Shown: one piece after another, positions 47,259-55,232 of the stretch
Layout: the number at the start of each line of letters is the position of its first letter
Numbering within the stretch: position 1 is the stretch's first letter
Assembly (NCBI RefSeq): GCF_016714285.1
Contig: NZ_JADJNN010000014.1
Coordinates: 62,001-126,000 of the forward strand
Direction: 5' to 3'
Length of the DNA stretch: 64,000 nucleotides
From: Nannocystis sp.
GTDB taxonomy: Bacteria; Myxococcota_A; Polyangia; Nannocystales; Nannocystaceae
Notes under the pieces: model-generated
Told to the model about the DNA's origin: nothing
The model's database searches: none
What the model saw: the letters and a program-made list of their open reading frames with translations, nothing else
Program-made: the position numbers and the translations under genes

Positions 47259-47890
47259 GCGACCTGATGCACATCCTCCGCGCCGTCGTCCGCGAGGAGC
47301 TCAAGGCCCTGCGCCTCGGCGACATCGCCGTCGTCACCGCCACGATGCCGCACGCGGACGGTGACACCCACAACTACGAGTGCAACGTCAAGCTGCGCGA
47401 GCAGGGCCTCGAGCTGCGCAAGGTCCCGATCGCCACGCCGCACATCGGCATGGCCAGCGCCCCGCGCGAGGGCGACCTCGTCTACGTCTCCTACGTCGGC
47501 GGCGACCCCAACCGCCCGATCGTCGTCGGCCGCCTCTACTCCGACAAGGCCAGCCCGCCGATCCACGCCGAGGGCGAGTGGCGCGTCGAGTCGCCGCTCG
47601 CCGGCGAAGCCTCGCTGACCATCGACAAGGACCAGTCGATCGTCCTCACCGCCGGCAAGAACATCGTCACGATCAAGAAGGACGACGTCATCGAGATCAC
47701 CGGCGAGGCCGACCTCAAGATCGAGGTCAAGGGCGACGTCAACATCAAGTGCACCAACGCCAAGATCGACGCCTCCGGCGACGTCGACCTCGGCACCGGC
47801 GGCGGCGGCGTCATCACCGACAAGACCCACAAGTGCTACTTCACCGGCGCTCCGCTGGTCGGCTCCATCACGGTCAAGGCGAAGGGATAA
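47255..47890 (+). CDS. Baseplate spike protein, gpV-like
   Basis: A 211-residue spike. OB-fold region: IAVVTATMPHADGDTHNYECNVKLRE and REGDLVYVSYVGGDPNRPIVVGRLYS (phage baseplate V/gp45 pattern). The C-terminal half is a beta-helix of short repeats (KNIVTIKKDDVIEITGEADL, EVKGDVNIKCTN, DASGDVDLGTGG). It would form the trimeric membrane-piercing needle. The GTG start overlaps the previous stop. Confidence 0.88.
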   Translation: MSDLMHILRAVVREELKALRLGDIAVVTATMPHADGDTHNYECNVKLREQGLELRKVPIATPHIGMASAPREGDLVYVSYVGGDPNRPIVVGRLYSDKASPPIHAEGEWRVESPLAGEASLTIDKDQSIVLTAGKNIVTIKKDDVIEITGEADLKIEVKGDVNIKCTNAKIDASGDVDLGTGGGGVITDKTHKCYFTGAPLVGSITVKAKG

Positions 47891-47893
47891 GCC

Positions 47894-48544
47894 ATGCCTG
47901 CGCCCCAGAGCTCCGAGATCACCAGCTTCGCCAAGTCGGCGCTGCAGTCCAAGGGGCTGCAGGGGGAGAACGCGCCCGACCTCGGCGAGGCGATCGGCGA
48001 GACCTGCGGCGCCGCGCTGCAGCTGTTCATGGGCCAGGCCATGGTCATGCCCGGCATCCCGGCCGCCGCTCCGCCGCCGCCCGGGGCCGGCGCGACCGCG
48101 GGTCCCGGTCAGCTCGCGCCGCCGCCCGCGGGTGGACCCGGGGCCTCGCTCATCGAGCCGATCGCCGCCGGCTTCCTCAGCGCGAAGGGCATCCGCGGCG
48201 AGAACGCCCCCGACCTCGCCAAGGTCATCGCCGGCGCCGTCGCCCAGGGCATCCAGATGTTCACCGCGCAGGTCATGGTCAGCCCCGGGATCGCGATCTC
48301 CGGCTTCGTCACCAGCGCGCCCGGCACCCTCACCGGCGCCGCGCCGCAGGCCAGCGCGATCGAGGGCGTCGCCAGCGGTCTGTGCAGCGGCAACAAGCTG
48401 CAAGGCGAGAACGCACCGGACCTCGCCGGCGCGCTCGGCAAGGCCATCGCCGACGCGCTCGCCCAGCTGATGCAGCGGGCCCTGGTCGCGCCCGGCATCC
48501 CCGCATCGCCGGGCGCGACCGTCGGCCCCGGGAGGTTGCTATGA
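47894..48544 (+). CDS. Triplicated protein beside the spike, possible tip or chaperone
   Basis: A 216-residue protein made of three homologous units, each with GLQGENAPDL or similar, an Ala-rich helix, an MVxPGI or VAPGI motif and a Pro/Gly loop: residues about 15-70, 95-145 and 155-216. It lies between the gpV spike and gp25 genes, where PAAR tip or LysM-type adaptor genes are placed in other contractile systems, but no PAAR or LysM pattern is visible. Its stop overlaps the next ATG (ATGA). I do not recognise the family. Confidence 0.7.
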   Translation: MPAPQSSEITSFAKSALQSKGLQGENAPDLGEAIGETCGAALQLFMGQAMVMPGIPAAAPPPPGAGATAGPGQLAPPPAGGPGASLIEPIAAGFLSAKGIRGENAPDLAKVIAGAVAQGIQMFTAQVMVSPGIAISGFVTSAPGTLTGAAPQASAIEGVASGLCSGNKLQGENAPDLAGALGKAIADALAQLMQRALVAPGIPASPGATVGPGRLL

Positions 48545-48966
48545 GCGACGCCAGCAGCAAGGATCTCCAGCTCGGCAGCGACCTGCGCGTCATCTTCACC
48601 GGAGACGGCCGCGCTGACATCGTCTGGAGCGACCACGATCTCGAGCAGGTCACCGGCCTCGACAACCTCGCGCAGGCGCTGACGCTGCGCCTGCTCGTGC
48701 AGCGCGGCGAGCTGCGCGGCCTGGCCCACCCGCGCTACGGCAGCCGGATCCACGAGCTCATCGGTCAGACCCTCGACCGGCCCAACCTCGACCTGCTGCG
48801 TCGCCACGTCCGCCACGCGCTGCTCGGCGACCCGCGCGTCGCCGCCGTCGAGTCGCTGCAGGTCGAGCCGATCGCCGCCTACCCCGGGGCCGTGCAGGTC
48901 ACCGCGACCGTCCGCGCCCGCACCGGAGCCATCACCCAGATCGAGGTCGCAGTCGACCTCGCGTGA
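48541..48966 (+). CDS. Baseplate wedge protein, gp25/gpW-like
   Basis: A 141-residue protein with the gp25-like lysozyme-related fold pattern: ADIVWSDHDLEQVTGLDNLAQAL, TLRLLVQRGELRGLAHPRYGSRIHELIG (the GxxxxxPxYGxxxxxL core), then RRHVRHALLGDPRVAAVESLQ. This wedge protein initiates sheath assembly on the baseplate. Start ATG 48541, overlapping the previous stop. Confidence 0.88.
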   Translation: MSDASSKDLQLGSDLRVIFTGDGRADIVWSDHDLEQVTGLDNLAQALTLRLLVQRGELRGLAHPRYGSRIHELIGQTLDRPNLDLLRRHVRHALLGDPRVAAVESLQVEPIAAYPGAVQVTATVRARTGAITQIEVAVDLA

Positions 48967-48984
48967 GCGTTTGAGGAGCCCATC

Positions 48985-49452
48985 ATGGTCAGCGAGCACA
49001 CCAGCATCCAAGGCGTTCTCACCCTCGAGCTGCGCGACCCGGCCGGCGCGCTGCTCGAGCGGCACGTGGTCCACAACTTGATCACCAACCGCGGCAAGTC
49101 GCTGCTGGCCCAGCTGCTCGGCGGCAAGACCAACGGCGCGATCACCCTGGCGATCGGCGTCGGCTCCGGCACCGCCGCGCCCACCCCGGACGACCCCGGG
49201 CTCGCGACCAAGCTCGGCGAGGCCAAGGCCGAGATGACCGAGCCCTTCGTCATCAGCGGTCAGGTGCGGGTCAACGTCCGCTCGACCATCGCCGACGGCG
49301 GCACCGCCGACAACCCGCTGCCGCTGACCGAGGCCGGCATCCTGGTCCGCGTCGGCCAAGAGGCGCCGGTCGTGTTCAACCGCGTCACCTTCCCCGTGAT
49401 CAACAAGGGCCCCAACATGAGCCTCTTGCTGTCGTGGGACCTCAACTTCTAA
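48985..49452 (+). CDS. Small beta-rich tail-locus protein
   Basis: A 155-residue protein. The body VHNLITNRGKSLLAQLLGGK and LAIGVGSGTAAPTPDD, then LPLTEAGILVR and PGP-like turns, is typical of a phage minor tail protein domain of unknown function seen in fibres and wedges. A GAGGAG ribosome site lies at 48973, 19 bases after the previous stop. Confidence 0.7.
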   Translation: MVSEHTSIQGVLTLELRDPAGALLERHVVHNLITNRGKSLLAQLLGGKTNGAITLAIGVGSGTAAPTPDDPGLATKLGEAKAEMTEPFVISGQVRVNVRSTIADGGTADNPLPLTEAGILVRVGQEAPVVFNRVTFPVINKGPNMSLLLSWDLNF

Positions 49453-49471
49453 GCACCCGTGCGAGGGCCTC

Positions 49472-50914
49472 ATGAGCGCGATCTACGACGATAAAGACAC
49501 CAGCTTCGCCGGCGTCGTCGAGCGGCTGCTCGGCTTCGCCGGCCGCCCCGGCGACGCCGTCGGCGGCGTCGCGCGCACCCTGCTCGAGGCCGTCGCCCGC
49601 GAGTTCGCGATCTTCTACGCGACCCTCGACGCCGCCCACCGGGCCGGCTTCCTCGACACCGCCGAGGCCAGCGCGCTCGACAACGTCGTCGCGATCCTCG
49701 GGGTCACGCGCGCCCGCGCCGGTCGCCTCGCCGGCAAGGTCCAGTTCAGCCGCGCCGTGCCGGCCCAGCAGGACATCGTCATCCCGGCCGGGCGCCGCGT
49801 CACCGGCGTGCTCGCCGACAAGCCGCTGCCGCTGTTCGAGACCGTCGAGGAGGTGGTCCTGGCCCGCGGCGAGACCCACGTAATCGCCGAGGTGCAGGAG
49901 GTGCGCGAGGAGGGCAGCCCGCCCGCGCCGCAGCTGCTCAACCCCGACACCCTCACGATCATGCCGCGCCCCGTGCTCGGCGTGGAGACCGTGCGGAACA
50001 TCGAGCCGCTGCGCCAGCGCCAGGCCGACGAGAGCGACGAGCAGCTGCGGGCCCGCGCGCGCACCGTCCTGCGCGAGAGCCAGCGCGGCACGGCCCCGGC
50101 GATCGCCGCCGCCGTGCGCGAGCAGGGCGTCGTCAACGTCGAGGTCCGCGAGCCCGCCGACCTCCCGCCCGGCGTCCTGCGCGTCATCATCAGCGACCCC
50201 GGCTTCGAGAAGGACCTCGAGGCCCGGGCCCGCGTCGAGGAGACCCTGCGCAACGCCAAGCCGGCCGGCGTGCGCGTGCTGCTCGAGTTCCAGCGCTCGC
50301 TCTACATCACCGCCCAGATCGAGGTCGAGCTGGTCGACGCCGGCCTCGACGACCGCGCCCGGACCCGCGTCGCCGACGAGCTGCGCCAGATCCTCGTCGC
50401 CGCCGCCCGCGGCCTCTCGCCCGGCGCCGCCGTGCGCCGGCAGAAGATCGAGGGCCCGCTGCTCAGCCACGTCGCTGTCGCCGCGGTCCAGCGCTGCACC
50501 CTCGGCCTGCGGGGCGTCGACCTCGCGACCCGCCCGCAGCTCCCCGGCGGCGACCTCTACGTCGACGCCTACGAGTCCGCCGTGCTCGAGGCCGCCGACA
50601 TCAAGCTGACCTGGTTCACCCGGCCCGCCCTCAGCACCGAGCTGGTGGTCCAGAAGGCCGGCAACGCCGACTCGATCCGCGCCAGCGTCCGCGAGGTCGT
50701 GCAGCAGTACAACGCCTTCATCCGCAGCAAGGGCACCGCCGACTTCCTGTTCGTCGACCTCCAGAGCCGCCTCACCCCGCTCGGCATCACCATCACCGCC
50801 CTCAGCGCCACCCGCGACGGCGTCACCGCGACGGAGGGTCCCGGCGACGCCAAGAAGATCAAGCTCGCCGCCGACGAGCTGGTCGCGCTCGGCGACGTGG
50901 AGGTCATCGCGTGA
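49472..50914 (+). CDS. Baseplate J-like protein (gp47/gpJ)
   Basis: A 480-residue wedge protein. The N-terminal segment RAGFLDTAEASALDNVVAIL, the repeat QFSRAVPAQQDIVIPAGRRV, LRARARTVLRESQRGTAPAIAAAV and GVVNVEVREPADLPPGVLRVI match the J family. The C-terminus includes RSKGTADFLFVDLQSRLTPL. It forms the baseplate arms that join the hub to the fibres. The stop overlaps the next GTG (GTGA). Confidence 0.88.
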   Translation: MSAIYDDKDTSFAGVVERLLGFAGRPGDAVGGVARTLLEAVAREFAIFYATLDAAHRAGFLDTAEASALDNVVAILGVTRARAGRLAGKVQFSRAVPAQQDIVIPAGRRVTGVLADKPLPLFETVEEVVLARGETHVIAEVQEVREEGSPPAPQLLNPDTLTIMPRPVLGVETVRNIEPLRQRQADESDEQLRARARTVLRESQRGTAPAIAAAVREQGVVNVEVREPADLPPGVLRVIISDPGFEKDLEARARVEETLRNAKPAGVRVLLEFQRSLYITAQIEVELVDAGLDDRARTRVADELRQILVAAARGLSPGAAVRRQKIEGPLLSHVAVAAVQRCTLGLRGVDLATRPQLPGGDLYVDAYESAVLEAADIKLTWFTRPALSTELVVQKAGNADSIRASVREVVQQYNAFIRSKGTADFLFVDLQSRLTPLGITITALSATRDGVTATEGPGDAKKIKLAADELVALGDVEVIA

Positions 50915-52311
50915 ACCGCGAGCAGCGCCAGCGCCAGATGCTCGCCTCGCTGCCCCTGCTGCTGCAGGAGGGCGCGAACCTCGGCGAGCTCTGCTCCCAC
51001 CTCGCCCGCATGATGAGCGGCGAGCCGGACGACTGCGCGATCGAGTACGGCGTCAGCCGCCTGCTGCGCTCGCGCTGGCACAGCCTGGCGCAGGGCTGGC
51101 GCACGCCGACCCCCGAGGCCCGCGCTGCCAGCGAGCTCGGCCGCATCGGCGCGCTGTTCGGCTTCCCGCCAGCCCGCGCCGAGCAGGTCGACGCCTTCCG
51201 CCGCCGCCTCGTCGAGTTCGTGGCGATCCACCGCGCCGGCCTGACCACCGCGCCGGCGATCCTCCGCCTCGTCGCCCTCGTGTACCAGGCCGAGGCCACA
51301 CCGACGATCACCTGGAACATCGCCGACCGCAGCGCGCGCGCCACCTTCATGGCCCGCGGCCCCGGCGGTGAGCGTCGCGAGGTCCGTGTCGACCTCATCG
51401 ACAACCCGAGCGCGCCGAGCTCGGTGCACTTCGCCAAGGTCCCGGCGAACCGCCGGCTCACCGTGACCAACGGCGGCCTCGACCCCGCGCTGCCAGAGCT
51501 GCGCCTGCGCCCGCAGAGCGGCCCCGCGCGCGTGCCCGTGTTCATCCACAGCGACTCGGGCCTGCGCCTGATCTACGTCGGCGTCGTCAAGGACGGCGAC
51601 ACCCTCACGCTGCGCCACCGGCGGCCCGCGCTGATCAACGGCATCCCGCAGCCCGGCACCCCGGTGCTGCTCACCAACCCCTTCGTGTTCGACGGCGAGA
51701 CCTCGCGCTTCACCGGCCCCGACCACGTCGGCGCCCGCTTCTCGGTCGCCGAGCGCGACTCGAGCATGCCGAGCCTCGTGCCCGGCGAGAGCACGTGGAT
51801 CTACAACGCGATGGCCCGCAACGAGCTCGCCGCGTTCCTGTCGCCGTGGCCCAATCTGGTCAAGCTGGCCACCCTCGCCGACGAGGTCCCGGCCGCCCCC
51901 GACGCCGACATCGAGCTGCGCTGGGACGAGTCCGTGCCCGCGTCGGTCGCCCTGCGGGTGCCGGCCGACCACGTGCCCCACGCCTTCGAGATCGAGGGCG
52001 AGCTCGGCCCCGAGCGGCGCCTCGCCGCGTTCGTGCGCGAGCTCGAGTGGGCCCTGAACTACGGGCGCGCCGCCGGCATCCGGGCCCGCGTCGAGCTCGC
52101 CCTGCCGCAGGTCAGCGAGGCCCTCGAGCTCAGCGACGCGCTGGGCCTTCGCGTCGACCTGCCGCTCGCCGAGGCGCAGCCGATCGGCGAGGTCGTGCCA
52201 GCGCCGACCGCCGGCATCCACATCGTCGAGACCCTTCCCGAGACGAATGACCCGCTGTACTTCGGCGGCCTCTTCGACACCACCCTGTTCGAGACCTCGC
52301 TGTTTCAGTAG
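50911..52311 (+). CDS. Phage tail protein, gpI-like position
   Basis: A 466-residue protein after gpJ, where gpI (tail fibre connector) is located in P2/Mu. The N-terminal 120 residues are helical (QMLASLPLLLQEGANL, EYGVSRLLRSRWHSLAQGWR), followed by beta-structured segments with paired aromatic strands and a C-terminus DPLYFGGLFDTTLFETSLFQ. Similarity to gpI is not evident, so the assignment is positional. The GTG start overlaps the gpJ stop. Confidence 0.7.
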   Translation: MNREQRQRQMLASLPLLLQEGANLGELCSHLARMMSGEPDDCAIEYGVSRLLRSRWHSLAQGWRTPTPEARAASELGRIGALFGFPPARAEQVDAFRRRLVEFVAIHRAGLTTAPAILRLVALVYQAEATPTITWNIADRSARATFMARGPGGERREVRVDLIDNPSAPSSVHFAKVPANRRLTVTNGGLDPALPELRLRPQSGPARVPVFIHSDSGLRLIYVGVVKDGDTLTLRHRRPALINGIPQPGTPVLLTNPFVFDGETSRFTGPDHVGARFSVAERDSSMPSLVPGESTWIYNAMARNELAAFLSPWPNLVKLATLADEVPAAPDADIELRWDESVPASVALRVPADHVPHAFEIEGELGPERRLAAFVRELEWALNYGRAAGIRARVELALPQVSEALELSDALGLRVDLPLAEAQPIGEVVPAPTAGIHIVETLPETNDPLYFGGLFDTTLFETSLFQ

Positions 52312-52317
52312 GCCACC

Positions 52318-53952
52318 ATGACCCAGCCGACGATCACCACGAAGCTCGTCCGCAACGGCGTGCCGCTCGCGCTGGGTGCCGTCGTGCCGGTCGCCGATGA
52401 CGGCACCGCCGTCGAGCTCACGCTGCCCGCTGGCCTCGAGCTGCAGGCCGCCAACCTGACGGTCCAGGTGCCCGACGACAGCGACCCGATCGCGCTGCAC
52501 AGCGGCGCCACCCTGATCGCCAGCACCGGCGCCTGGTCGCCGGCCAGCGACCTCACCTGGCTCACGCTCGACTGGGGCGCGCGCCGGGCCCTGGTCAAGC
52601 TGACCGTCACCCTCAAGGCCGGCGCACCCGCGACCTTCCTGCGCCTGCGGGTCGCCGACGCGGGCCCGTGGCTGCTGGCCACGCCAGCCGCGATCGTCCC
52701 GGTCACCAGCCTCAGCGCCAGCGTGCAGCTGCCCGGCCTCGCCGCCAGCCGCCTGATGATCGAGCCGGTCACCAAGCCCGCGTCGCCCAACAGCCCCGAG
52801 GACTACGTCCCGTCCGCGAGCACGATCACCGCGGTCACCCTGACCGGCGCGCGGCGACCCCCGGCGCTCACCGTCAGCCTCGCACCGGCGACCGTCGTGC
52901 ACCACGAGGCCGCCTTGCTCCCGCCCGGCGCGAGCTTCAACCTGCGCGAGCCGCTGCTCGCTGCGCTGCGCAAGCAGCTCCCCGGACGCGCCGGCGGCAC
53001 CGCCCAGATCGTCCTGCGCTCGCCCGCCGCCGCCGAGCTGCGCAAGCTCTCGCTGACCCTCAGCGTGCGCCGCTCGGTCACTCTCTGGCAGAGCGCCGGC
53101 CCCGAGCTCACGCTCGCGGTGAAGCCCGGCGTCGACGCGACGGCCACCGCCGAGCTCACGGCCCACCCGCTGCGCTTCGCCGTGCAGCTGCGTCCCGAGC
53201 TGCGCCCCGAGCTGCCGCCGGCCGTGCCATCGGCGCCGGCTCAGGTCAGCTACGCCCACCGCTGCGGCCCCGATTCGATGCTCGCGCAGGCCTTCCGCTT
53301 CGCCAGCGGCGGCGCCATGGTCGGCGTCGATCTGTGGCTCGCCGCGCGGACGACCGCGGTGCGCGGCGAGCTGAAGATCCTCGCCGACGAGCGTGGCGCC
53401 CCCGGCGACGCGCCGCTGGCGAGCGTCCCCGTCGAGCTCGCGGACCCGGGCGCCGGCATCCTCGGCGCGTACACCTGGCGATCCTTCGACCTGCCCGAGG
53501 CCGTGATGCTCGCGTCCGACGCGACGGTCTGGGTCGCGCTCGAGCTGGCCGAGGGCGAGCTCCTGTGGGCGCTGGCCCAGACGCCGCCCGGCCCCGTCGG
53601 GCCGCTGCTCCGCCGCGAGCGCGCCGAGTCGTGGGTCCCACGCGACATGACCTTTGGGACAGGTCCGAGCAAGCCGTGGGCGATCACCCGCCCGCGCCTG
53701 CGTAACGACGGCCCGGCGCTGCCGCTGCAGCTGCAGCTGCAGCGCAGCGGCGTCGTGATGCAGGTCGTCGCCGACGCCGACGGCTGGGTCCGCCTCGACG
53801 CCGCTGGCCTCGCCCCGCTCGCCGTCGGGCCCGTCGACGCCCCGCTCACGCTGGTCGTCCGCAGCCCGAGCGAGGGCCGCGTGATCCTTCGCGATCTGCT
53901 GATCGAGCTGCCGGTCCAGAGCAGCAGCTGGAGCTTCACCAACCCGCCGTGA
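52318..53952 (+). CDS. Beta-rich tail-locus protein of unknown function
   Basis: A 544-residue, mostly beta-structured protein lacking signal and membrane segments. Two or three beta-sandwich-like blocks are suggested (about 1-130, 150-290 and 300-480; in the last, YTWRSFDLPEAVML and VWVALELAEGELLWALAQ resemble jelly-roll carbohydrate-binding modules). A copy of the hairpin repeat (53644-53665) is read as RDMTFGTGPSKP. It might be an accessory adhesin or baseplate extension. ATG 52318; six bases after the preceding stop. Confidence 0.65.
   Translation: MTQPTITTKLVRNGVPLALGAVVPVADDGTAVELTLPAGLELQAANLTVQVPDDSDPIALHSGATLIASTGAWSPASDLTWLTLDWGARRALVKLTVTLKAGAPATFLRLRVADAGPWLLATPAAIVPVTSLSASVQLPGLAASRLMIEPVTKPASPNSPEDYVPSASTITAVTLTGARRPPALTVSLAPATVVHHEAALLPPGASFNLREPLLAALRKQLPGRAGGTAQIVLRSPAAAELRKLSLTLSVRRSVTLWQSAGPELTLAVKPGVDATATAELTAHPLRFAVQLRPELRPELPPAVPSAPAQVSYAHRCGPDSMLAQAFRFASGGAMVGVDLWLAARTTAVRGELKILADERGAPGDAPLASVPVELADPGAGILGAYTWRSFDLPEAVMLASDATVWVALELAEGELLWALAQTPPGPVGPLLRRERAESWVPRDMTFGTGPSKPWAITRPRLRNDGPALPLQLQLQRSGVVMQVVADADGWVRLDAAGLAPLAVGPVDAPLTLVVRSPSEGRVILRDLLIELPVQSSSWSFTNPP
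53644..53665. repeat. Hairpin-family copy inside tail-locus gene (in frame)
   Basis: GACATGACCTTTGGGACAGGTC carries both arm types, GACATG and GGACAGGTC, with the typical central TTTGGG. It adds RDMTFGTGP to the protein. Confidence 0.6.
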
Positions 53953-53965
53953 ATCGAGGTCCGCC

Positions 53966-54712
53966 GTGCTCGCCGCCGCCGAAGCCCACTACGCCGCCGC
54001 GCTCCAGGCCGCCCTCGCACCGGGCGCTGCGATCTTGTTCGGCCCGGCGCCGAGCGTCCCGGTCGGCGCCAGCGTGCAGGTGCTCGCCGAGCAGCTCCGC
54101 CTCGCTCCGCCGAGCCAGGACCTCGGCGACGAGCGCGGCGCGGCCCGCCACTTCACGGCCCAGAGCTGGCAAGGCGACGGCGTCACCACCAGCTTCCCGC
54201 TGCCGCCCGGTGCGCTCGAGGTCGCCGAGGTCGAGGCCCCGCCCGGCTTCCCGCGCGCGCGCGGCGACGACTACCGCGTCGACGCCGGCACGCTCCGCTT
54301 CTCGCGGCCGCCGGCCATGGGCATCGGCGTCCGCGCCCTGCTGCTCGGCGCGCCCGCCCGCGGCTTCGTCGAGCGCCGACGCGGCGAGCTGACGCTGCGC
54401 CTGCGGGCCCGCGCCGCGACCGGCCTCGACGAGCTCGCCGAGGCGGCTCTGGCCGCCGCGCTCACGGCCTGCGTCGACCTGCCGGACCTCGTCGCCGCGG
54501 CGACCGCCGGCGTGCGCGCCCGCCTGTGCCGGCCGGTCGCCTTCCTGGTCGCGGTGACGCGCCAGCGCGAGCGCGTCGGCGAGGCCGAGCGCGCCTGCGT
54601 CGAGCTCGAGTTCCTGCTGCGCGGCGAGGCCCTGCTTCACGTCGCGCTCGGAGTCCCGGATCCGGTCGATCGGATCAAGTCTGTCGAGCCTGGCGTCGTC
54701 GACGTCGGGTGA
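53966..54712 (+). CDS. Tail-locus protein, function unknown
   Basis: A 248-residue protein with an N-terminal helical segment, a beta strand region (TTSFPLPPGALEVAEVE, ERRRGELTLRLRARA) and an Ala-rich helical end. I do not recognise it. The GTG start 53966 follows GAGG at 53956. The last gene of the sheath-to-baseplate series; a hairpin follows. Confidence 0.6.
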   Translation: MLAAAEAHYAAALQAALAPGAAILFGPAPSVPVGASVQVLAEQLRLAPPSQDLGDERGAARHFTAQSWQGDGVTTSFPLPPGALEVAEVEAPPGFPRARGDDYRVDAGTLRFSRPPAMGIGVRALLLGAPARGFVERRRGELTLRLRARAATGLDELAEAALAAALTACVDLPDLVAAATAGVRARLCRPVAFLVAVTRQRERVGEAERACVELEFLLRGEALLHVALGVPDPVDRIKSVEPGVVDVG

Positions 54713-54719
54713 CATTTTC

Positions 54720-54739
54720 ACCTGGCTTTTAGGCCAGGT
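54720..54739. repeat. Dispersed hairpin family, copy after the tail operon
   Basis: ACCTGGCTTTTAGGCCAGGT: a perfect 7-bp stem around TTTTAG, directly after the tail operon stop. It could act as a terminator or attenuator for the next gene, whose ATG is at 54761. Confidence 0.65.
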
Positions 54740-54760
54740 CTCAGTGAGGAGGGTGTGGAG

Positions 54761-55177
54761 ATGGCTGTGAATATCTACGACGAACTGAAGAACGCGCTCA
54801 CGCAAGTCAAGACGGTGCTCGAGGAGGGCGCCGACACGATCCGTCCCGCCGTGCAGGCGATCGCCGCGGCGATCCCCCAGGTCAACGAGCTGCTCACCAA
54901 GCTGGTCGAGCTGCTCGGGCTCCTGAAGACCGAGATCGGCAAGCTCGACACCTCGGTCATCCCGATCGACAAGGTCCTGCCCTTCGTCAACGCCGCCAAG
55001 ACCTTGCTCGACTCGGCGAAGAACGTGCTGCCCGAGGCCGACAAGCCCAAGGTCGACACGGCGCTCGAGGTGGTCGGCGTCATCTCCAGCTTCCCGACGC
55101 CGGAGCAGATCAAGGCCGAGGTCATCACCCTCGTCGATCAGGTCGCGGCCCTGATCGGCACGCTGCGCGCTCCCTGA
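54761..55177 (+). CDS. Small helical protein, function unknown
   Basis: A 138-residue, mostly helical protein (YDELKNALTQVKTVLEEGAD, LVELLGLLKTEIGKLDTSVI, TALEVVGVISSFPTPEQI) without signal or membrane span. It has amphipathic heptads and no cysteines. It is preceded by a GAGGAGGG ribosome site and a hairpin-family copy. It could belong to the tail system or stand alone; the family is unrecognised. Confidence 0.65.
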   Translation: MAVNIYDELKNALTQVKTVLEEGADTIRPAVQAIAAAIPQVNELLTKLVELLGLLKTEIGKLDTSVIPIDKVLPFVNAAKTLLDSAKNVLPEADKPKVDTALEVVGVISSFPTPEQIKAEVITLVDQVAALIGTLRAP

Positions 55178-55232
55178 GCGCGCTGCGGCCACGTGGCGGC
55201 CTGCGGGGGGATCGGCTAGCGTTGCCCGGCGC

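Noticed and set aside
38513..55177. Complete prophage
   Set aside because: No head, packaging, lysis, replication or integration genes are recognised; only tail functions are present.
38513..55177. Canonical Afp/PVC extracellular injection system or type VI secretion system
   Set aside because: No AAA+ ATPase, no multiple sheath paralogues, no TssJLM membrane complex, and separate hub and spike genes.
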